A stretch of DNA of 33,809 nt from an uncultured Gammaproteobacteria bacterium. Its GTDB lineage: Bacteria > Pseudomonadota > Gammaproteobacteria > Steroidobacterales > GCA-2729495. This document shows, piece by piece, positions 1-7,730 of this stretch. The translations under genes were made by a program, and so were the position numbers. The notes beneath the pieces were generated by a model that had not been told where the DNA came from, made no database searches, and saw only the letters and a program-made list of their open reading frames with translations. Each line of letters begins with the position of its first letter. Position 1 is the stretch's first letter. The stretch is taken from NCBI GenBank assembly GCA_937958785.1, contig CALGMY010000122.1, positions 1 to 33,809 on the forward strand, read 5' to 3'.

Positions 1-672
1 CCGGCCACGGGCCGGCATCCGCTGCCGGACCCGGAGCGCCTGCGGGTCCTCTTCAGCAGCTTCGGCATCGGGCCCGAGACCCGGGTCGTTGCCTATGACG
101 ACGGCCCGGGTGCGATCGCGGCGCGGCTCTGGTGGTTGCTGCGCTGGATGGGGCATCGCCACGCGGCGCTGCTGGACGGCGGGTTGGCCGCCTGGCGGGC
201 CGCCGGCCTGCCGCTCGCCACCGACGCGCCTGCGCCGGTGCCGGGCCGCTCTTTCACCGGCCAGCCGGGTGCCATGCCCACGCGGGACACTGCGAAGCTG
301 GCCGCGGCCCTCGCGAGCGGGGATGGCCGGCTCCGGCTGCTCGATGCCCGGGCACCGGACCGCTTCGCCGGCACCACGGAACCGATCGATCCCGTTGCCG
401 GCCACGTTCCCGGGGCCATCAACGCCCCGTTCACCGGCAACCTCGGCAGCGACGGCCGTTTCCTGTCCCCCGGCGAGCTGGCGGCGCGCTTTGCGGCGCT
501 GGCCGGGAACCGCAGCCCGGCGGATGTGGTCTGCATGTGCGGCTCCGGCGTCACGGCCTGCCATAACCTCTTCGCCCTCGAGCTGGCCGGCCTGTCCGGC
601 GCGGCCCTCTACCCGGGCTCCTGGAGCGAGTGGATCCGGTCCCCGGACCGGCCGGTCGCTAAGGGGCCCTGA
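1..672 (+). CDS. sseA: 3-mercaptopyruvate/thiosulfate sulfurtransferase (two-domain rhodanese), 5'-truncated
   Basis: The reading frame is open from the first base, so the N-terminus lies outside the window; it ends at TGA 670-672. The product is the end of the first rhodanese domain plus the complete second one. Visible features are the inter-domain AYDDGPGAIAARLWWLLRWM segment, the LDAR..RFAG..EPID..AGHVPGA block typical of the second domain, and the active-site loop CGSGVTA with its catalytic Cys at codon 180 of the visible frame. The CGSGVTA loop is the form found in 3-mercaptopyruvate sulfurtransferases, whereas thiosulfate sulfurtransferases usually have CRKGVTA-like loops. It would transfer sulfur from mercaptopyruvate to cyanide or thiols in the cytoplasm. 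It is followed by an apparently separate promoter and gene, so it need not share their function. The family is clear; exact donor preference is inferred. Confidence 0.88.
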   Translation, partial: PATGRHPLPDPERLRVLFSSFGIGPETRVVAYDDGPGAIAARLWWLLRWMGHRHAALLDGGLAAWRAAGLPLATDAPAPVPGRSFTGQPGAMPTRDTAKLAAALASGDGRLRLLDARAPDRFAGTTEPIDPVAGHVPGAINAPFTGNLGSDGRFLSPGELAARFAALAGNRSPADVVCMCGSGVTACHNLFALELAGLSGAALYPGSWSEWIRSPDRPVAKGP

Positions 673-694
673 CGTCCCCGTAGCCGCCCCATGG

Positions 695-723
695 TTGGCT
701 CATGGCGGCTTTACCCGTACAGT
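695..723 (+). promoter_or_regulatory. putative sigma-70 promoter for the 246-residue unknown gene
   Basis: TTGGCT (695-700), a 17-base spacer and TACAGT (718-723) each match 4 of 6 consensus positions. The start would be near 730, giving a leader of about 28 bases before the ATG at 758. It lies just after the sulfurtransferase stop codon. Judged by eye only; moderate to low support. Confidence 0.38.
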
Positions 724-757
724 CTCGCCCGCCCAATCCACAGGAACCCCGTCCGGC

Positions 758-1498
758 ATGAACACGAGCATCCTCCAGCGCGATCATCGCGCCATCCGCG
801 GCACCATCGCCTACCGCAGCAACAAGCCGGACCGGGTGGGCCAGGAACGTGGGCGCGAGCACTTCCACATCTCCGTCCACAGTGACGGCCGCCGGACCTG
901 CAGCGCCCATTCGGAGATCGACGACCGCCCGAGCGTCATGCGCGACATCGTCTACAGCCTGGACGAGCACTGGCTGCCGACCGACTGCTTCGTGCGCCTC
1001 ACGGTGAACGATCGCTTCATGGGCACCGGCTGGTTCCGGTTTGGTCCGGATTTCGCCGAGTGCGAGACCTACACCGCCCTCGAGGGCCGGGTCACCCAGC
1101 GCATGGAGACGCGCGGCCGCCTGCAGGCCTTCCAGAACCACGCCATCGTCTGCGATGCGTGGCACATGCAGCTCTTTGACCGGCACAAGGGCCCGGGCCT
1201 GCAGAGCATCGACGAGATGCTGCTGTCGTCGCCGGACCACCGGGGTGCGACGGGTCCGATGCTCTTCCGCATCGGCTTCGGCGTGGAGTACGTCGGCGAG
1301 GAGCAGATCACCGTCAAGGCAGGCAGGTTCGACGCCCTGCATTTCCGCTTCGTGTCGTCACCGGGCCTGCCCCAGGCGCACCCGGCCTACGACATCTGGT
1401 GCACCGCCGACGGGGACTTCATCTTCCTGAAGGGCGTCATCGGTGGCTACATGCTCACCGAGTACGAGCTGGTCCGCCTCGAGTACGAGAAGGGCTGA
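758..1498 (+). CDS. conserved-looking hypothetical protein, 246 aa, probably beta-rich
   Basis: I do not recognise a named family. The ATG at 758 was chosen because the reading frame upstream of it overlaps the sulfurtransferase gene in another frame, and because a possible promoter ends at 723. The protein has no signal peptide or membrane segment. Alternating hydrophobic and polar residues (VRLTVNDRFMGTGWFRFG, YVGEEQITVKAGRFDALHFRF, YDIWCTADGDFIFLKGVIGG) suggest a beta-sandwich or half-barrel. The 'V.AG.FDA..F.F ... YD.W' pattern resembles the lipid-binding-like DUF3108 fold, but I cannot confirm this. The stop codon directly abuts that of the convergent VOC gene (TGA 1496-1498 against 1499-1501). 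Coding status is supported by the very high G/C third positions shared with its neighbours. Function unknown. Confidence 0.75.
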   Translation: MNTSILQRDHRAIRGTIAYRSNKPDRVGQERGREHFHISVHSDGRRTCSAHSEIDDRPSVMRDIVYSLDEHWLPTDCFVRLTVNDRFMGTGWFRFGPDFAECETYTALEGRVTQRMETRGRLQAFQNHAIVCDAWHMQLFDRHKGPGLQSIDEMLLSSPDHRGATGPMLFRIGFGVEYVGEEQITVKAGRFDALHFRFVSSPGLPQAHPAYDIWCTADGDFIFLKGVIGGYMLTEYELVRLEYEKG

Positions 1499-2413
1499 TC
1501 AGTCCGGGTCGCTGGCCAGCCCGGCGATCTCCACCAGCTCCAGCCATTCGCCCGCCGGTCCCACGGTGGCTGCAGCCCGCTGGCCGCTGTAGGGGAACTC
1601 GGCGATGCGCGAGGGCGGGGCTCGCCAGTCCAGGGCAAGGCGGTCGAGGTCCGCGACCCCGAAGGTCACCATGGCGATGCCGCCGGGCAGGGCACCCGCC
1701 CGCACCGGCCGGGGGGCAGCCACGGCCGGATATTCGTCGAGCTCCACCAGGAAGTCGCGGGGCAGCGGGGCCACCGCCAGGGGATACACCGTATCCAGCG
1801 GCAGGCCGAGGGCCCGTGAGAGCGTCGTGATCTGCCAGCGGGCGGTCTCGCCGACGGGCAGGCCCAGTCGACTGCCGTAATAGTCCCGGAGTTCCGGGAG
1901 GGACGGCCCGCCCAGGACCATGATGAATATCCGGTCCACGGGGGCGGCCGCGGGCGACATGGGAATACCGGCGAGCATGGGCACGGGCACCCGCGTGAAA
2001 TACAGCAGTTCCCCGGCGGGGCCGATGGCCTGCATCGCGCGGGGGGCCGTCGGACCCGGTCCCAGGTTCCGGGGCGGGCCCACGGTGCGGAACGGCCCGT
2101 CCTCGAAGCGTCGGGCAAGGGCGTCCGGGTCGCTGGCCAGCAGCTCGAGGGCGTTCCAGCCATGGGAGGTGCCGGCGGCCGGCACCTCCGCCGCGGCGTC
2201 CTCGATGAACCGCAGGTACACGTCCCGGCCGCTGGCCGGCTTGAGGATCAGGAACTCCCGGTCCCGCAGGGCGGGCGCGGCCCAGAGGTGTGCCTGGGCC
2301 GCGCTGATGCGGCCCCGGTGGACGGCCTGGTAGCCGAGTTCCTCCCGGTAGGGGCCCTCGACGGCCGCAAGCTGGTTGACAATCAGGGTAACCGTAATTA
2401 TGGATTTCAACAT
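1499..2413 (-). CDS. VOC (glyoxalase/bleomycin-resistance) superfamily protein with two domains
   Basis: The 304-residue product reads as two tandem vicinal-oxygen-chelate modules. The first is at about residues 1-130: SIITVTLIVNQLAAVEGPYR, then WNALELLASDPDALARRF. The second is at about 140-300: DRIFIMVLGGPSLPELRDYY, then GIAMVTFGVADLDRLA, ending WLELVEIAG. Such paired modules usually make one metal-centred active site for a dioxygenase, lyase or isomerase, but the metal ligands cannot be assigned by eye and the substrate is unknown. The ATG at 2413 is preceded by GAGG about 13 bases upstream. The gene is convergent with the unknown 246-residue gene and divergent from the MFS transporter. 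An alternative is a non-enzymatic VOC binding protein. Confidence 0.8.
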   Translation of the reverse strand: MLKSIITVTLIVNQLAAVEGPYREELGYQAVHRGRISAAQAHLWAAPALRDREFLILKPASGRDVYLRFIEDAAAEVPAAGTSHGWNALELLASDPDALARRFEDGPFRTVGPPRNLGPGPTAPRAMQAIGPAGELLYFTRVPVPMLAGIPMSPAAAPVDRIFIMVLGGPSLPELRDYYGSRLGLPVGETARWQITTLSRALGLPLDTVYPLAVAPLPRDFLVELDEYPAVAAPRPVRAGALPGGIAMVTFGVADLDRLALDWRAPPSRIAEFPYSGQRAAATVGPAGEWLELVEIAGLASDPD

Positions 2414-2502
2414 GTTGCCAACTGATCCTCACGTGTTTTCCGCCCAATGCCCGGGGCCAGTGCCGGCATTCTAGCGGTCGGGCCGGGAAGCCAGCGGGTC
2501 GC

Positions 2503-2531
2503 TTGGGCGGACCACGCTATTCCGGTATGGT
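2503..2531 (+). promoter_or_regulatory. putative promoter for the MFS transporter gene
   Basis: TTGGGC (2503-2508), a 17-base spacer and TATGGT (2526-2531) lie just upstream of the transporter ATG at 2561, giving a leader of roughly 23 bases that includes the AGAGGGG ribosome-binding site. The boxes match only 3 of 6 and 4 of 6 consensus bases, so support is modest. Confidence 0.33.
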
Positions 2532-2560
2532 GCCCGGCTACTCCAGAGGGGCGGAATTCC

Positions 2561-3805
2561 ATGGCGGCGAAGGAGGGCGGCGGGCTCTACTACGGCTGGA
2601 TCATCGCGGTGACGTCGGGCCTGATCCTCCTGGTCACCAACGGGATGACCATCGGTGGCCTCAATGTGTTCGACAAGCCGCTGCTCGATTCCCTCAGCGC
2701 GGCCGCCGGTGAACCGGTGAGCCTCGCCGGCCTGAAAACCCGCGATGCGATCACCCTGGCCGTCAGCGGCCTGCTGGCGCCCCTCGCCGGGGCCGCGGCC
2801 GACCGCTTCGGCGTCCGGCCCCTGATGTTCGTGGGTGCGCTGCTGCTCGCGGCGGGCTACTACCTGTATTCCACCGTCGACTCACTCGGCGACATCTACG
2901 CCATCCACGTGCTGTTCGCCGCCGCACTGGCCACCTGCGGCCTCGTCGTGAACGTCATACTTGTCTCACGCTGGTTCGTGAAGGACCGGGGCCTTGCGAT
3001 GGGCATCGCGCTCGCCGGCACGAGCCTCGGCAGCGGCACCCTGCCGCCGATCAATGCGATGCTGATGGCCGAGGTCGGCTGGCGCGCGGCCTTCGCCTGG
3101 ACGAGCCTGTTGCCCCTCGTGCTGCTGCCGCTGGTCCTCTTCGTCGTTCGCGAGCGGCCGGCTGACCTCTCGGCCCAGCAGCCCGCGACCGCGGCCACGG
3201 GCACCTTGGCCGCCGGCAGCATCCCCTTCGCCGCGGCCTTGCGCACGCTCAATTTCTGGATGCTGGCACTGGTCGCGATGTTCACGTTCTTCTCGATCAT
3301 CGGAACCCAGGCGCACCTGAACCTGTTCATGCTCGGCCGCGGCTTCAGCCAGCTGGACGCGGGCCTGAGCTATACGGTGCTGTTCTACCTCGGTCTGCTC
3401 GGCAAGGTGGCCAGCGGCTTCCTCGCCGATCGCCTCGGGCGGGGGCGTGTTTTCACCGGCACGCTGGCGATCATGGCAGCCGGCGCGCTGGCGCTGGCCC
3501 GGCCCGACGGCGTCGCGCTGTGGGTGGGGCTCGTTCTGTTCGGCTTGGGCTGGGGCGGGCTCTACACGCTCCTGCAGCTCCTGGCGGCCGACTACTTCGG
3601 ACCCCGCCACCTCGGCAAGATCCTCGGCGCCATTACCGTGCTGGATACGCTGGGCGGGGCCCTCGGCCCGGTGGTGATCGCCAGCCTCCGGGATAGCACC
3701 GGCAACTACGACCTCGCCTTCATGCTGGTTGCGGGGCTGGTGATCGCCGCCCTGCTGCTTTCCACCCGGTTCCGGCTGGACAGGCCGGCGCCCCGCACCG
3801 CCTGA
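2561..3805 (+). CDS. major facilitator superfamily transporter (monocarboxylate / oxalate-formate-like)
   Basis: This 414-residue integral inner-membrane protein has about 12 hydrophobic segments, starting with YYGWIIAVTSGLILLVTNGM. The MFS motif A appears in both halves as DRFGVRP (Asp81) and DRLGRGR (Asp290), between TM2-TM3 and TM8-TM9. The YYGWI..A start and the overall form resemble the monocarboxylate porter and oxalate/formate antiporter branch, so a small organic acid is a reasonable but unproven substrate. The ATG at 2561 is chosen over the upstream in-frame start at 2447 because it follows AGAGGGG and begins a normal MFS N-terminus. The alaA-like gene starts 8 bases after the stop, so the two are probably one transcript. 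This suggests export or uptake of a compound linked to amino-acid or 2-oxo-acid metabolism (inference). Confidence 0.88.
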   Translation: MAAKEGGGLYYGWIIAVTSGLILLVTNGMTIGGLNVFDKPLLDSLSAAAGEPVSLAGLKTRDAITLAVSGLLAPLAGAAADRFGVRPLMFVGALLLAAGYYLYSTVDSLGDIYAIHVLFAAALATCGLVVNVILVSRWFVKDRGLAMGIALAGTSLGSGTLPPINAMLMAEVGWRAAFAWTSLLPLVLLPLVLFVVRERPADLSAQQPATAATGTLAAGSIPFAAALRTLNFWMLALVAMFTFFSIIGTQAHLNLFMLGRGFSQLDAGLSYTVLFYLGLLGKVASGFLADRLGRGRVFTGTLAIMAAGALALARPDGVALWVGLVLFGLGWGGLYTLLQLLAADYFGPRHLGKILGAITVLDTLGGALGPVVIASLRDSTGNYDLAFMLVAGLVIAALLLSTRFRLDRPAPRTA

Positions 3806-3813
3806 GAACCGCC

Positions 3814-5043
3814 ATGCACAAGACCTTCAAGCCCAGCGATGCCCTGCGCGACGTGCGTTACGAGATCCGTGGCAGCCTCGCCAACCGTGCCCACGAGATG
3901 GAACGGCGCGGCTACGAGATCATCTCGCTGAACATCGGCAACCCCGGGCGGTTCGGTTTCCGCGCCCCGGAAACGATGCGCCTCGCCATGATCGAGAACC
4001 TGTCGAGTGCGGAGGGCTACTGCCACCAGAAGGGCATCTTCCCGGCGCGGGAGGCGGTGGTCATGCAACAGCAGTCGAGGGGCGTGTCGGGCGTCACTGC
4101 CGAAGAGGTCTTCATCGGCAACGGCGTCAGCGAGCTCATCGACCTCACGCTACGGGCCCTGCTGGATCCCGGCGACGAAGTCCTCGTACCGAGCCCCGAT
4201 TACCCCCTGTGGACCGCGAGCGTGACCCTGAACCAGGGCCGTGCAGTGCACTATCCCTGCCGGCCCGAGAGCGGCTTCCAGCCGGACCCCGAGGCGATCG
4301 CGCGGCTCGTCACGCCCCGGACCCGGGGCATCGTGGTCATCAACCCGAACAATCCCACCGGCGCCGTGTACTCGGAGGAGACGCTCCGGGCCATCGTCCG
4401 CATCGCCGAGCAGCACCAGCTCGTGATCTTCAGCGACGAGATCTACGACGGCATGACCTACGACGGCGCGCAATTCATCCCTCTGGCGACCCTGGTGAAC
4501 GACACGCTCTGCGCCACCTTCAGCGGCCTCTCGAAGGTGTACCGGGCCTGCGGCTACCGGGTAGGTTGGGTGTCCTACAGCGGGAGCCGGGAAAAGGCCC
4601 GCGACTACCTGCAGGGCCTCGATCTCCTCGCCTCCCTCCGTCTCTGCAGCAACGTGCCCGGCCAGTGGGCGGTGCAGACGGCGCTCGGCGGCTACCAGAG
4701 CATCCAGGAGCTGATCAGGCCCGGCGGCCGGCTCTACGAGTCGCGTCGGGTCATCATCGACTCGGTCGCGGCGAGCCCGTTCCTCACCCTGACGGCGCCC
4801 GAGGGCGCGATGTACGCCTTCGTCGGCATCGACCGCCAGCAGTTCCCGGACTTCAGCGACCAGGCCTTCGCGCTCGACCTGCTCGAGAAGAAGCATGTAC
4901 TCGTGGCGCCGGGTACCAGCTTCAACACTCCGGACACGAATTACTTCCGTATCACGAACCTGCCGGATGCGGGCACGCTCCGGGAGGTCTTCGTGCGCAT
5001 CCGGGAACTGCTGGAAAGCCATGCCGCCGAGCGGGCGGCCTGA
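3814..5043 (+). CDS. alaA: PLP-dependent class I/II aminotransferase, AlaA type (glutamate-pyruvate transaminase)
   Basis: The product is 409 residues; Escherichia coli AlaA is about 405. The family signatures are clear: LNIGNPGRFGF near residue 40, YPLW in the substrate region, INPNNPTGAVYS, the DEIYDGM cofactor Asp region, and the PLP Schiff-base lysine Lys241 in SGLSKVYRACGYRVGW. AlaA enzymes reversibly move the amino group between glutamate and pyruvate to make alanine in the cytoplasm. The gene follows the MFS transporter by 8 bases and is 32 bases from the nuclease gene, so it could be the middle of an operon. Close relatives such as other aspartate-family aminotransferases cannot be fully excluded, but the length and the residues around the lysine fit AlaA well. 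Confidence 0.88.
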   Translation: MHKTFKPSDALRDVRYEIRGSLANRAHEMERRGYEIISLNIGNPGRFGFRAPETMRLAMIENLSSAEGYCHQKGIFPAREAVVMQQQSRGVSGVTAEEVFIGNGVSELIDLTLRALLDPGDEVLVPSPDYPLWTASVTLNQGRAVHYPCRPESGFQPDPEAIARLVTPRTRGIVVINPNNPTGAVYSEETLRAIVRIAEQHQLVIFSDEIYDGMTYDGAQFIPLATLVNDTLCATFSGLSKVYRACGYRVGWVSYSGSREKARDYLQGLDLLASLRLCSNVPGQWAVQTALGGYQSIQELIRPGGRLYESRRVIIDSVAASPFLTLTAPEGAMYAFVGIDRQQFPDFSDQAFALDLLEKKHVLVAPGTSFNTPDTNYFRITNLPDAGTLREVFVRIRELLESHAAERAA

Positions 5044-5075
5044 CGGACTTCCCGGGCGATGCCCCGGTCTAAGCC

Positions 5076-7730
5076 GTGACTGACGCCGTGGCCGCAGACG
5101 CCATCCTCTCCCGGGGTGGCGTACTGGTCACCGCGACCCCGCGCCTTGCCCGATACCTGCGTTTCCACCACGACCAGACACGGCTGGCCGCCGGTGACCG
5201 CGCCTGGCCGACCGCGGATGTTCTGCCGCTGGACGCCTGGCTGCGGCGGCACTGGGAGGCGACCACGCTGGGCGTGTCGCCCGGGGCCCGGCGTCGACTG
5301 CTCACCGACGACGAGGTACGTGTGGCCTGGCGCCGCGTCATCGCGACGGACAGCGACGGGACCGCGGCAGGGGTACTGGTACCGCTCGTGGCCCAGGGCT
5401 GGCGGCTGTGCCAGGACTGGCATATCTCGCTGGACCAGCTCGCGGCGGCAGCCGAGTCCGAGGACGCGCGCCTGTTCGTCCGCTGGGTAGAGGCCTACCG
5501 GGCCCTCAAGGACCGCCAGGGCTGGCAGGACAGCGGCGACCTCCTGGCGCATCTCGGCGCCGATCGGCAGGTTGAGCCGGTGCGGCCTGCCGGGAACGCG
5601 CCGCTCGGCCTCGCGGGCTTCGACGCATGGACGCCGGCACTCGCGAGGCTTGCCGCCCGGCTGCGCGCCACTGGCCAGCCGGTCCACGAGGTGGCGCCGG
5701 TCCGGAGGGCAGGACGGCTCGGGTGCCGGGCGGCGCGCGACCCGGAGGACGAAATCGCGGCGGCCTTTGCCTGGGCCGCGCGCGTGATGCAGGCAGGGAG
5801 GCCGGGACCCGCCCTCGTCGTTGCCAACCTCGAGCAGGAGGCGCCCCGGATCCGGCGCCTCGGCCTGGACATCCTCGCACCCGGCTGGCAGCTCCGCCCA
5901 CCCGCCGTGTCACCCGTGGCCCTGGCTGTCGGCCGTCGGCTCGCGGACTACCCGCTCGTGCACGTCGCGCTGCTGCTTCTGGACCTCCTGGCGGATGGCG
6001 TCGCCTTCGAGGCGGCGAGCTTGCTGCTCCGCTCGGTGTACCTCGCCGGCGCGGAAGAAGAACGGGCCGGCCGGGCCGCGGCGGAAGTCGCCCTGCGGCA
6101 GGTACCCCTGGACCGGGTCCGGACCGGGAACCTCAGTTCGGCACTCGAGGGCCGGGCACCTGTGCTCGGCAACCGGCTGCGGCAGGCCGCTGACCTCGCG
6201 GGAGAGTCCCGGGGCCGGCGGCTCGCCCCGGGTGCCTGGGCCGCCGAGCTGTCCCGCTGGCTGGCAATGGCGGGCTGGCCGGGCACCCGCCCCCTGGACA
6301 GCGAGGAGTTCCAGGCCCTGGATGCCTGGCAGCGGCTCCTGGAGTCGTTTGCGGCCACCGAGGAGGTCACCGGTCTGCTCAGTGCGAAGGCATTGGGCGG
6401 CGTGCTCCGGGAATTCGCCCGTGACCGGCCCTTCGAGCCCGAGGGTGCCCCCGATGCCGTGCAGGTGCTGACGCCCCGGGAGGCGCTCGGGCAGTCCTTC
6501 CCTGCGCTATGGATCGCCGGGCTGACCGCTGACCAGTGGCCGCCGGCACCCCGGCCAAACCCGCTGGTGCCGCTGGGCCTGCAGCGGGCGGCAGGCATCC
6601 CCGAAGCGACGCCGGCCGGGCTGCTGGCCAGCGCTACCCGCCGCTTCACCGGCCTGCTGGCCGCCGCCGACGACGTCGTCCTGAGCTGGCCCGCAGAGGT
6701 CGAGGGCGCGGCGACCCTGCCAAGCCCTCTGCTCGCCGGACGGGCTTTGCCAGCCGACACCGGGCCGCCGACGCTGCCCCACCCGGACCGGTTGTTGCTG
6801 GCGGCTGCTGGCCCCCTGGAGGTACTGGCGGGTGACCTCCCGCCGCCCTTCGTCGCGAGCGGCACGCTGCGCGGCGGGGCCCGACTGCTGGCCATGCAGG
6901 CCGTATGCCCGGCGCGGGCGTTCATCGAGTTCCGCCTCGGTGCCCGGCCTGTCGAGCCGCCCGTACGTCCCCTGGACGCCGCCGCCCGGGGCAGCCTGGT
7001 GCACGCGCTGCTCGAGCAGCTGTACCGGGAGTCCGGCTTCACCCGCGGCCTCGGCGGGACCGACCCACGCGAGCTTCGCAGCCGTTTCGACCCTCTGATC
7101 GGTCGCGTGCTGGCACGGGTGCTGCCGGCCGGCGATGCCTACTTCGAGGCTCTCCGGCGCCTGGAGGCAGAGCGCGTATGGCGCCTCCTGCTGGCACTGC
7201 GTGAACTCGAGCAGGACCGTCCTGGCTTCCGGGTCGTGACGGAGGAGCCACGGGAAGTGGCGCTCGGCCCCCTTACCCTGCGCATCCGGCTCGACCGCAT
7301 CGACGTACTCGACGCAGGCGGCGAGCTTGTCGTCGACTACAAGACCGGCAGGTTCGAGGCGAAGGGTTGGCGACACCCCCGGGTGCCCGAGAGCCAGCTG
7401 CCACTCTATGCCATCAGCGGCGGCTGTACCGGCGTGGCCGTGATCGAGCTCCGGGCGGGTAGCGCCCGACTCCGGGGGGTCGGCGCAGAGGCGACGGTGC
7501 CGGGAATGAAGCCCCCGGATGAGTTCTTCCGCGAGCCCGGGCTGGACTGGCCACAGGCGCTCGGCCGGTGGCGCGCCAGCCTGGAGCAGCTGGCCGCGGA
7601 GTTCGCGCAGGGGGACTTCCGCATCGATCCAGCCGACCGCCGCTGGGCCACCGACCCGTTCGCGGCTCTCACGCGCATCCATGACGTCGCCCCGGCCGGC
7701 GAAGAGGGCGACCCGGGAGATGCCCCATGA
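5076..7730 (+). CDS. PD-(D/E)XK nuclease-family DNA repair protein (AddB-like partner)
   Basis: This 884-residue protein starts at GTG 5076 and ends in an ATGA overlap with the helicase gene. The N-terminus (VLVTATPRLARYLRF, then WPTADVLPLDAWLRRHW) replaces the Walker box of a UvrD-type domain, as in the 'probable DNA repair protein' family TIGR03623 and in AddB-like subunits. The C-terminal nuclease domain has CPARAFIEFRLGA (Cys611), an Asp in the RLDRID strand, and the catalytic VDYKTG with Asp754 and Lys756. The single Cys at 611 is not accompanied by the other cysteines expected for the AddB iron-sulfur cluster, so that cluster is probably absent. Together with the downstream gene it should resect and process double-strand DNA ends for recombination. 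Roles beyond the family level are inferred. Confidence 0.85.
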   Translation: MTDAVAADAILSRGGVLVTATPRLARYLRFHHDQTRLAAGDRAWPTADVLPLDAWLRRHWEATTLGVSPGARRRLLTDDEVRVAWRRVIATDSDGTAAGVLVPLVAQGWRLCQDWHISLDQLAAAAESEDARLFVRWVEAYRALKDRQGWQDSGDLLAHLGADRQVEPVRPAGNAPLGLAGFDAWTPALARLAARLRATGQPVHEVAPVRRAGRLGCRAARDPEDEIAAAFAWAARVMQAGRPGPALVVANLEQEAPRIRRLGLDILAPGWQLRPPAVSPVALAVGRRLADYPLVHVALLLLDLLADGVAFEAASLLLRSVYLAGAEEERAGRAAAEVALRQVPLDRVRTGNLSSALEGRAPVLGNRLRQAADLAGESRGRRLAPGAWAAELSRWLAMAGWPGTRPLDSEEFQALDAWQRLLESFAATEEVTGLLSAKALGGVLREFARDRPFEPEGAPDAVQVLTPREALGQSFPALWIAGLTADQWPPAPRPNPLVPLGLQRAAGIPEATPAGLLASATRRFTGLLAAADDVVLSWPAEVEGAATLPSPLLAGRALPADTGPPTLPHPDRLLLAAAGPLEVLAGDLPPPFVASGTLRGGARLLAMQAVCPARAFIEFRLGARPVEPPVRPLDAAARGSLVHALLEQLYRESGFTRGLGGTDPRELRSRFDPLIGRVLARVLPAGDAYFEALRRLEAERVWRLLLALRELEQDRPGFRVVTEEPREVALGPLTLRIRLDRIDVLDAGGELVVDYKTGRFEAKGWRHPRVPESQLPLYAISGGCTGVAVIELRAGSARLRGVGAEATVPGMKPPDEFFREPGLDWPQALGRWRASLEQLAAEFAQGDFRIDPADRRWATDPFAALTRIHDVAPAGEEGDPGDAP

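Noticed and set aside
89..757. An in-frame extension upstream of the ATG at 758
   Set aside because: It overlaps the sulfurtransferase gene in another frame, and its translation is Arg/Pro/Ser/Ala-rich with no protein-like pattern.
659..1342. A 227-residue minus-strand frame opposite the unknown 246-residue gene
   Set aside because: The plus-strand frame has the better start, promoter and protein-like pattern; the minus frame looks like a shadow.
2376..2404. TTGACA with a 17-base spacer and TATGGA on the plus strand
   Set aside because: It lies inside the 5' end of the VOC gene on the opposite strand and its -10 box is poor. The candidate at 2503-2531 is closer to the transporter start.
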